A DNA stretch of 6,141 bases from positions 1 to 6,141 of the forward strand of contig JBBRYY010000149.1 of assembly GCA_038237245.1 (NCBI GenBank), in the 5' to 3' direction. Below the pieces are notes generated by a model that saw only the letters and a program-made list of their open reading frames with translations, did not search any database and had not been told where the DNA came from. This DNA is from FEN-1250 sp038237245. Lineage in GTDB: Bacteria; Gemmatimonadota; Gemmatimonadetes; Gemmatimonadales; Gemmatimonadaceae. The position numbers and the translations under genes were made by a program. Shown here in pieces: positions 1 to 4,873 of this stretch; position 1 is the stretch's first letter, and each line of letters begins with the position of its first letter.

Positions 1-1
1 C

Positions 2-2065
2 ATCGTCGTCGAGCCGGATGCGCTCGCGTTCACGCAAGGGGATGCAGGCACGCAGCTCGCGGTGACGCTGCTCGACTCGATCGGCGGCACGCTCTCACCC
101 ACGGGCCGCCCGGTCACGTTCGGCTCGAACAACTCGAGCGTCGCGACGGTGAGTGGCGCTGGCTTCGTCACGCCAGGCGCCGTAGGCCAGGCGGTCATCA
201 CCGTCACTGCTACCGGCTCCGGCGTCTCGACCACGGTGACCGTGACCGTCACGGCGGTGCCGGTCGCATCGGTGTCGATCACCCCATCGCTCGACACGCT
301 CATCGTCGGGCAGGCGGTGCAGCTCACGGCCACGACTAAGGATGGAAGTGGCAACCCACTCACCGGTCGCACCATCGTGTGGGACGGGAGCGATAACAAC
401 GTCGCCAGCGTGTCGAGCAACGGGCGAGTCACCGCGATCGCGCCGGGCACACTCACTGTAACGGCGACCAGCGAGGGAAAGACGGGAACGGCGACGATCG
501 TCGTACTCGCGGTTCCGGTCGCGAGCGTCACCATCTCGCCAACGAGCGCATCGGTGCTCGTAGGCTCGAGCACCGCGCCGTTCACGGCGGTCGCGAAGGA
601 TGGAAGCGGCAATGTGCTCAACGGCCGCACGATCACCTTCGCGTCGAGCAACACGGCCGTCGCGACGGTCGACGCGACCACTGGCGTCGCGACCGGCGTG
701 GCGCCGGGCACGACGACGATCACCGCGTCGAGCGAAGGGAAGACGAGCAACAACGCGACGCTCACCGTGTCCGCGGTGCCTGTCGCATCCGTCACGATCT
801 CGCCGACGACGCAATCGGTCGTCGCCGGAGGCAGCACGCCGGCCTTCACCGTCGTCACGAAGGACGCGGGCGGCAACGTGCTCACCGGCCGCACCGTCAC
901 CTTCAATTCCAGCAACACCGGCGTTGCGACGATCACCTCGTCCGGCGTCGCCACCGGCGTCGCACCCGGCACGACGAACATCACCGCATCGAGTGAAGGA
1001 AAGACGAGCAGCGCTGCGACGCTGACCGTCACCGCAGTCCCCGTCGCATCCGTCACGATCTCGCCGACGACGCAATCCGTCGTCGCCGGCGCGAACACAC
1101 CCGCGTTCACCGTCGTCACGAAGGACGCGGGCGGGAACGTCCTCACCGGACGCTCGATCACCTTCAACTCGAGCAACACCGGTGTCGCGAGCATCGACGC
1201 ATCAGGGATCGCGACCGGACTCTCCGCCGGCACGACGACCATCACCGCATCGAGTGAAGGCGTCACCAGCAACAGCGCGACGCTCACCGTCTCGCCTCCC
1301 CCCGTCGCGACCGTGACCGTCTCGCCGTCGAGCCAATCGGTAGTGCAGAACGGCAACGCGCCCGCGTTCGCCGCCACGACCAAGGACGGCAACGGGAACA
1401 CGCTCACCGGTCGCACCGTCACCTGGAGCTCGAGCGATCCGAGTATCGCGACCATCGATCCGGGCACCGGCGTCGTCACGGGCGTCGCAGCCGGCACCGT
1501 CACCATCACCGCGACGAGCGAGACGAAGACCGGAACCGCGTCGCTCACGGTCACTGCTGCTCCGGTCAGCAGCGTCACGGTTTCCCCCCCAAGTCAAACG
1601 ATCGTCGACGGGAACTCCGCGTCCTTCTCGGCCACCCTGAAGGACGCGCAGGGGAACGTTCTCACCGGTCGCACCATCGCCTGGAGCTCCGGCGACGTCA
1701 CCGTCGCAACGGTCGACAATTCCGGAAATGCGACATCCGCCGGGCCCGGCACGACGACCATCGCGGCGACCAGTGGGGGTCAGTCAGGCAGCGCCACTCT
1801 TCAGGTAGATCCCGTACCCGTGACCTCGATCCTCGTGACTCCGGCCATCGCGATCGTGAGCGTAGGGAACACGACGCAGCTAAGTGCGGTGATTCAGGAC
1901 AATGGCCACGGTCATGGCCACAAAGTCGACTGGAGCTCGAGCAACGATGCGGTCGCGACCGTCGACAAGAAGGGAGTCGTCACGGGCCAGGCGCCGGGAT
2001 TCGCGACGATCAGCGCATCGGCGCAGGGGCAAAGCGGCAATGCCATCGTGACCGTCACGCCGTAA
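2..2065 (+). CDS. Tandem Big_2-type Ig-like domain protein, 3' part (5' end outside window)
   Basis: The reading frame is open from the left edge to TAA at 2063-2065, giving 687 residues of a longer protein. No start is needed inside the window: the GTG at 62 lies within a domain. Seven complete units of 83-88 residues begin at about 257, 512, 776, 1037, 1298, 1559 and 1814, preceded by one incomplete unit. Each opens with a PVxSVxxSP-like strand, then KDxxGNxLTGR, a W/F-x-SS segment, VATV, a G-x-ATG-x-APGT turn and a closing T-x-TVTA strand. This is the pattern of bacterial Ig-like group 2 domains (Big_2), found in surface adhesins and other exported proteins. Composition is rich in Thr, Ser, Val, Ala and Gly, with no Cys. 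The protein ends with the last Ig strand: no LPXTG, membrane anchor or type IX-like tail is visible. Export and any lipoprotein signal must be judged from the missing N-terminus. Ligand and role are unknown; adhesion or surface-layer structure is inference from the family. Confidence 0.9.
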   Translation: MVVEPDALAFTQGDAGTQLAVTLLDSIGGTLSPTGRPVTFGSNNSSVATVSGAGFVTPGAVGQAVITVTATGSGVSTTVTVTVTAVPVASVSITPSLDTLIVGQAVQLTATTKDGSGNPLTGRTIVWDGSDNNVASVSSNGRVTAIAPGTLTVTATSEGKTGTATIVVLAVPVASVTISPTSASVLVGSSTAPFTAVAKDGSGNVLNGRTITFASSNTAVATVDATTGVATGVAPGTTTITASSEGKTSNNATLTVSAVPVASVTISPTTQSVVAGGSTPAFTVVTKDAGGNVLTGRTVTFNSSNTGVATITSSGVATGVAPGTTNITASSEGKTSSAATLTVTAVPVASVTISPTTQSVVAGANTPAFTVVTKDAGGNVLTGRSITFNSSNTGVASIDASGIATGLSAGTTTITASSEGVTSNSATLTVSPPPVATVTVSPSSQSVVQNGNAPAFAATTKDGNGNTLTGRTVTWSSSDPSIATIDPGTGVVTGVAAGTVTITATSETKTGTASLTVTAAPVSSVTVSPPSQTIVDGNSASFSATLKDAQGNVLTGRTIAWSSGDVTVATVDNSGNATSAGPGTTTIAATSGGQSGSATLQVDPVPVTSILVTPAIAIVSVGNTTQLSAVIQDNGHGHGHKVDWSSSNDAVATVDKKGVVTGQAPGFATISASAQGQSGNAIVTVTP
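776..1297 (+). repeat. Two near-identical adjacent Ig-domain units (261 bp each)
   Basis: The units starting at 776 and 1037 are both exactly 261 bp (87 codons). They share long identical DNA blocks at a constant 261-bp offset: 782-816 with 1043-1077 (35 bp), 845-873 with 1106-1134 (29 bp), and 979-999 with 1240-1260 (21 bp). A hand alignment of the encoded units gives about 80% identical residues, well above the similarity to the other units. This fits a recent in-frame duplication or gene conversion within the Ig array. The neighbouring units (255-264 bp) are more diverged. Confidence 0.85.
1904..1921 (+). other. His-Gly loop in the last Ig-like domain
   Basis: The codons here read Gly-His three times, preceded by Asn and followed by Lys. 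The stretch replaces the GNxLTGR loop found at the same place in the preceding units. At DNA level it carries the 6-bp sequence TGGCCA twice, at 1903-1908 and 1915-1920. Alternating His could coordinate a metal ion; that is inference from composition only. Confidence 0.6.
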
Positions 2066-2075
2066 CCGGTAGTGC

Positions 2076-2097
2076 CTCAGCGAATCGAAAAGCTGAG
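2076..2097. terminator. Possible stem-loop at the convergent gene ends
   Basis: A perfect 6-bp inverted repeat, CTCAGC at 2076-2081 and GCTGAG at 2092-2097, flanks a 10-base loop. It overlaps the stop codon of the minus-strand gene and begins 11 bases after the plus-strand stop. Only 11 bases separate the two stop codons, so any shared terminator has to overlap coding DNA. Neither side has a T-run, so it is not a standard intrinsic terminator. It may be chance. Confidence 0.2.
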
Positions 2098-4065
2098 CGC
2101 CGCCCCGAGCCTCGGCCCGCCCTGATCGAAGCCCACCGTTGGCGCGAGATGCGGACCCTCAGCCGTCCTCCGCGCGGCCGACGCGCCGAGCGTCGCTGGC
2201 GGATACGGATCGCCACGCGCACTCGATGCATGGAGCGCCGCCTCGATCGCACCGAGCAGCCAGATCCCGCCGCCAACCGCCGCACCCGTCGTCAGATTCT
2301 TTCGCTCCGTTCCGTTCGGATATGGATGACCGAACGGATCCGTAAAAATTATCGGCGTTGACTTGAGCGCCCACACCGCGCTCGCGGCCACACCGCCCAG
2401 CACGACGATGCCAAGCACTGGCTGATGCGTGTAGAACTGCCCGCCGCCCGGGAGGATCCCGAGCGCGAATGCCTTTCCCGGACTGCGATCGAGCGCACCG
2501 ATGCGTGAGGCGACGGCCGAGCGATCGACGGCGTTCGGGCGCAGCGACAGATATTTCTGGAAGTCATTTACCGCGAGTGACGTCTTCCCCTCGGCCTGGT
2601 AGACGAGCGCACGCGTGTAGTACACGTCCGGCCACGCGGGCGCAGCGGACGCCGCGCTCGAGAGCGAACGTTCCGCGCTCTTCAGATTGCGCGCGGCGAA
2701 GAAGTCGATCCCCGCCCGGAGATCGTTCGCCGCGTCGGCGGGGTACGCCGTGGGGCGCGGGCTCGCGAGCGCCGCAGCGCGATGCGGCGACTGGCGCGGA
2801 TCGATGCGCCAGAGCTCCGCGTACGCGAGTCCCGTCGCCGCGCCCGCGTCGCCCGCGTCGATTTTCACCGCTTCGCCGAATCGCGACGACGCGGTCGTGA
2901 GATCGCTGCGTCGCAGCGCGAGATAGCCGAGTCCAGCCAACGCACCCGCGCGATCGTCGCCGTCCTTGAGCGCGGCGGTGAAGTCCTGCGCGGCGGGCTC
3001 GTTCTTCCCCTGCGAGGAGCGGATGTAGCCGCGCCCGATCAGCGCGCGCGTGTTCGTCGGATCGACCGAGAGTACGCTGTCGTATGCGCCCTCCGCAGTG
3101 ACGCTCCCTTCACTCAGCTGACGCTCGGCCTCGAGCAGGAGCGTCGTGATCTCGGCGGCGGCGGTGACGCGGATCGTGGCGTACGCGCGGTCGCCGATGC
3201 TGACGACGAGACTGTCGCCATCCTGTAGTGGCGCCGCCTGCACCGCGAAGTGCGCGACGCCGGCGTTGTCGGTGATCTGTGTGGGAGCGGGGGTGCTGCC
3301 GCGCAGCGGATACTGCTTGAGCGCGACGGTCAGCAGCGGCGAAGGGTTGCCGAATGGATCGGAGACGGTGACGGTGACATCACGCGTGCCGCGTGCGCCT
3401 GCGCCGATGTCGAGCGTTTGCGGCGTGGCCTTGACGAGCGAGGGGGCGGACGGAAGCGTCGTGAGCACGAAGTCGGTGACGCCGATCATCTCCACGCCGT
3501 CCGCATCGGCGATCTTCAGATTGTAGTTCCCCGCGGTCGAGCCGGCGGGGATCGAGAAGGTCGCGTGTCCGTCGCGGTCGGTGTTCGCGTTGAGCTCCGC
3601 CTGTGCGCCGCCCGGGATGTCGCGCGACCCGTGGAGCAGAAGTCGCACGCCGGAGAGGGGTGTCGTCCCGCGGCGAATCGTGACGGTGAAGAGCGCGACG
3701 GTGCCGGCGGTCGCGCTGAAGCCGCGATACGGAAGATCGACTTCCATGGGACGGATCGGCGCCGGCGTCGCGATCTCGGCGCGCGCCACCCTGTTGCCGT
3801 TCTCCGCGCAGGTCTTCATCGCGTCGAGCACTGCGGGGGTTGCGCCGAGCTCTTTCAGATTCTCGTTGTCGCGCGAGGTGGGCGAGAAGGCGAGGCAGGC
3901 GCGCCGAATGATCGCGGCAATCTCGGGTTTGCTATACGTGGAGCCAGTGAGAAATCGAACGAGATCGCCCTTGTGCAAGGGAGCGGCCTCCTGGGCGTGC
4001 GCGGCAGTGGCGGCGAGCGAAAAGCAAAGGGCGCCAGTGAGCGCTCTCGCGATGCGAGGCATCAT
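2077..4065 (-). CDS. Exported mosaic protein: two-Cys N-module, two Ig-like domains, TPR-like helices, two membrane-like segments
   Basis: 662 residues from the first ATG of an ATGATG pair at 4065. The second ATG (4062) is equally possible, and a GGA lies 4 and 7 bases upstream of the two. A GTG at 4110 would put 15 extra polar residues before the signal peptide, so I reject it. Residues 1-24 look like a Sec signal peptide: an Arg-containing n-region, a hydrophobic ALTGALCFSLAATA core and AHA before Gln25. Residues 26-90 form a small helical module (GDLVRFL, then IIRRACLAF) with Cys57 and Cys86. About 108-204 and 210-302 are two Ig-like beta domains containing DxxGxAxF motifs. About 303-530 are helical and TPR-like, with acidic and alanine-rich pairs such as the DFTAAL and YLSLRP segments. 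PGGGQFY at 539-545 precedes a hydrophobic segment (549-567), and a second lies near 593-611. The tail ends in GAALSFSIR. I infer an envelope protein with its repeats outside the cytoplasm. It may be a scaffold or assembly factor; I do not recognise a named gene. Confidence 0.85.
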   Translation of the reverse strand: MMPRIARALTGALCFSLAATAAHAQEAAPLHKGDLVRFLTGSTYSKPEIAAIIRRACLAFSPTSRDNENLKELGATPAVLDAMKTCAENGNRVARAEIATPAPIRPMEVDLPYRGFSATAGTVALFTVTIRRGTTPLSGVRLLLHGSRDIPGGAQAELNANTDRDGHATFSIPAGSTAGNYNLKIADADGVEMIGVTDFVLTTLPSAPSLVKATPQTLDIGAGARGTRDVTVTVSDPFGNPSPLLTVALKQYPLRGSTPAPTQITDNAGVAHFAVQAAPLQDGDSLVVSIGDRAYATIRVTAAAEITTLLLEAERQLSEGSVTAEGAYDSVLSVDPTNTRALIGRGYIRSSQGKNEPAAQDFTAALKDGDDRAGALAGLGYLALRRSDLTTASSRFGEAVKIDAGDAGAATGLAYAELWRIDPRQSPHRAAALASPRPTAYPADAANDLRAGIDFFAARNLKSAERSLSSAASAAPAWPDVYYTRALVYQAEGKTSLAVNDFQKYLSLRPNAVDRSAVASRIGALDRSPGKAFALGILPGGGQFYTHQPVLGIVVLGGVAASAVWALKSTPIIFTDPFGHPYPNGTERKNLTTGAAVGGGIWLLGAIEAALHASSARGDPYPPATLGASAARRTAEGPHLAPTVGFDQGGPRLGAALSFSIR

Positions 4066-4156
4066 CGAATCCGTCGGTTGGTGAGCGTGGGAGAGGCGTG
4101 CGCGATGCACTCATCGAGAGCGTCGTGCACGCCGCGTTCAATAACTACTCCCTGAC

Positions 4157-4474
4157 TTAACGCTTGTTCGACTCGGAGCGCAACGAGCCGTCCTTGGCGG
4201 TGCTCTCGCGTTCGTCGGAGCTGACGCGGGGCTCGCCGCCTTTTCCGCCGTAGCCGCTCTCGTGTTCCATGGTGCGGTCTTCGAGCGGCTCGGAGCCGGG
4301 GTGACTCATCTTATCGGCAGCGGGTTTGGCGGTCGGCTTGACCGCGCCCGTGTCGCTGCGCGTCGGCTCGCCGCCGCGCTGGCCCGACACCGCCTTCAGT
4401 CCCTCGGCGGCCTCGGCACCGCCTCCGGTGGACGTGTTGCTTGCTGGCTGCTTCCTGGGATCGTGTGTCATCAT
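4157..4474 (-). CDS. Small hydrophilic, probably disordered protein
   Basis: 105 residues from the first ATG of an ATGATG pair at 4474, ending with TAA at 4157-4159. There is no Cys, Trp, Phe or Ile, only one Tyr and three Leu, and 15 Gly (14%). The rest is mainly Ser, Glu, Lys, Arg, Asp, Thr, Pro and Ala. No signal peptide, membrane segment or known domain is visible. A GGEP motif occurs twice, each followed by a basic, Ser and Asp-rich stretch. The composition resembles hydrophilins and other stress-related disordered proteins, but that is an analogy, not an assignment. Codons favour G/C at third positions like the neighbours, which supports a real gene. No Shine-Dalgarno sequence is seen before the start. 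The next minus-strand gene starts 91 bases downstream, so co-transcription is possible. The opposite-strand frames across this stretch look like shadows. Confidence 0.65.
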   Translation of the reverse strand: MMTHDPRKQPASNTSTGGGAEAAEGLKAVSGQRGGEPTRSDTGAVKPTAKPAADKMSHPGSEPLEDRTMEHESGYGGKGGEPRVSSDERESTAKDGSLRSESNKR

Positions 4475-4551
4475 GCCGCCGGTTGGAGAGATGCCAGAGG
4501 AAGAGGCAGGGGGTGTGCCAACGTGATATGTGGCAGGGCGTTAGTGCCTTG

Positions 4552-4581
4552 CACGTGACGCGGAGTGCCCGTCACGTGACG
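4552..4581. promoter_or_regulatory. CACGTGACG repeat pair, 21 bp apart, possible operator
   Basis: CACGTGACG occurs at 4552-4560 and again as a direct copy at 4573-4581, exactly 21 bp apart, which is two turns of B-DNA. The second copy lies in the perfect 10-bp palindrome GTCACGTGAC (4571-4580). As a result 4552-4560 and 4570-4578 also form a 9-bp inverted repeat with a 9-base spacer. Same-face spacing of palindromic cores is typical of dimeric repressor or activator sites. It lies 78-107 bases upstream of the minus-strand small gene and about 290 bases upstream of the plus-strand GTG. The binding factor is unknown. Confidence 0.45.
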
Positions 4582-4596
4582 GCCGTATTTTACGGC
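4582..4596. other. Short perfect hairpin beside the CACGTGACG pair
   Basis: GCCGTA (4582-4587) and TACGGC (4591-4596) form a perfect 6-bp stem around a TTT loop, starting one base after the palindrome. No T-run follows on the plus strand (AATCTCATC). Reading the minus strand, the bases after it are GC-rich. It is therefore not a normal intrinsic terminator; it could be part of an operator or a transcript structure. Confidence 0.35.
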
Positions 4597-4641
4597 AATC
4601 TCATCAGAAGCCGGTAGTTCAGGCACGCACGCGATATTAGG

Positions 4642-4689
4642 CGCTATACTGGCGTATTAGCGACGCAATATTGTCTTTATTAACGTCGC
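4642..4689. other. Two adjacent inverted repeats in the A+T-rich core
   Basis: CGCTATAC (4642-4649) pairs with GTATTAGCG (4654-4662) with one bulged base and a 4-base loop. Overlapping its right arm, GCGACG (4660-4665) pairs with CGTCGC (4684-4689) across an 18-base loop that contains the palindrome CAATATTG (4666-4673). The two structures share bases 4660-4662, so they would compete in one RNA. TTAGCGA also recurs at 4658-4664 and 4712-4718. Confidence 0.35.
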
Positions 4690-4699
4690 CATATAAATA
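4671..4699 (+). promoter_or_regulatory. Candidate promoter for the helical-repeat gene
   Basis: TTGTCT at 4671-4676 resembles a -35 box. TATAAA at 4692-4697 resembles a -10 box with a 15-base spacer; shifting to TAAATA at 4694-4699 gives 17 bases. This is the most A+T-rich stretch of the window. It would leave a leader of roughly 165 bases before the GTG at 4870. A separate TATACT at 4645-4650 lacks a good -35 partner. Sigma-factor preference in this organism is unknown, so the call is weak. Confidence 0.3.
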
Positions 4700-4837
4700 A
4701 ATTAGTGTGTTTTAGCGATCTCTGCTACATATGGGCTTCGACCTTCGATAGGCGATTTTCTCTCCCTCCACGAACGTCGAAATCGTGATATCCGCAATCC
4801 ATAGCCGTTGCGTTTTCCCCAGGCATCTGTCACTGGC

Positions 4838-4873
4838 ATGTCCTCTTTCGCACACGTGATTTCGCACTCGTGA
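4838..4873 (+). CDS. Possible 11-codon leader peptide overlapping the next start
   Basis: ATG at 4838 opens an 11-residue frame that ends in TGA at 4871-4873. The stop overlaps the GTG start of the helical-repeat gene (4870-4872) in a GTGA arrangement typical of translational coupling. The peptide is Ser/His-rich, with no run of one amino acid that would suggest attenuation. No strong ribosome site precedes its ATG. A chance frame of this length is common, so this is a hint only. Confidence 0.15.
   Translation: MSSFAHVISHS

Larger units (their letters stand above)
4475..4869. other. Long divergent intergenic region, A+T-rich in the middle
   Basis: 395 bases lie between two divergently oriented starts and hold no convincing gene. 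The stretch 4621-4740 has 51 G/C in 120 bases (about 43%), far below the flanking coding DNA. It contains the CACGTGACG repeat pair, three short hairpins, a promoter-like stretch and an 11-codon frame ending at the downstream GTG start; these are listed separately. Both the minus-strand small gene and the plus-strand helical-repeat gene probably take their promoters from here. The length and structure leave room for a regulatory RNA, but none is recognisable. Confidence 0.7.

Noticed and set aside
95..1075. Minus-strand open frame of 326 codons under the Ig-domain gene
   Set aside because: It is extremely rich in Arg, Asp and Gly, and it repeats with the period of the plus-strand Ig units, so it is a shadow of them.
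776..1297. CRISPR-like or satellite array
   Set aside because: The repeats are 261 bp, in frame and protein coding, with no short repeat-spacer pattern.
4066..4110. GTG at 4110 as start of the exported mosaic protein
   Set aside because: It would add 15 polar residues before a typical signal peptide; the ATGATG at 4065/4062 places the signal peptide at the very N-terminus.
4103..4116. CGATG/CATCG hairpin with a 4-base loop upstream of the exported mosaic gene
   Set aside because: The stem is only 5 bp, does not extend and has no T-run, so it is within chance. I also found no good -35/-10 pair in the 91-base gap.
3250..4155. Plus-strand open frame of 301 codons opposite the exported mosaic gene
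   Set aside because: Low-complexity Arg/Gly/Asp/Glu composition with no domain, while the minus strand encodes a signal peptide, Ig-like and TPR-like domains in one frame.
4262..4558. Plus-strand open frames opposite the small hydrophilic gene (4262-4558 and 4326-4526)
   Set aside because: No recognisable features and no ribosome site; the minus-strand frame has a sensible ATG start, stop and consistent hydrophilic composition. I keep moderate doubt because the minus-strand gene is itself unrecognised.
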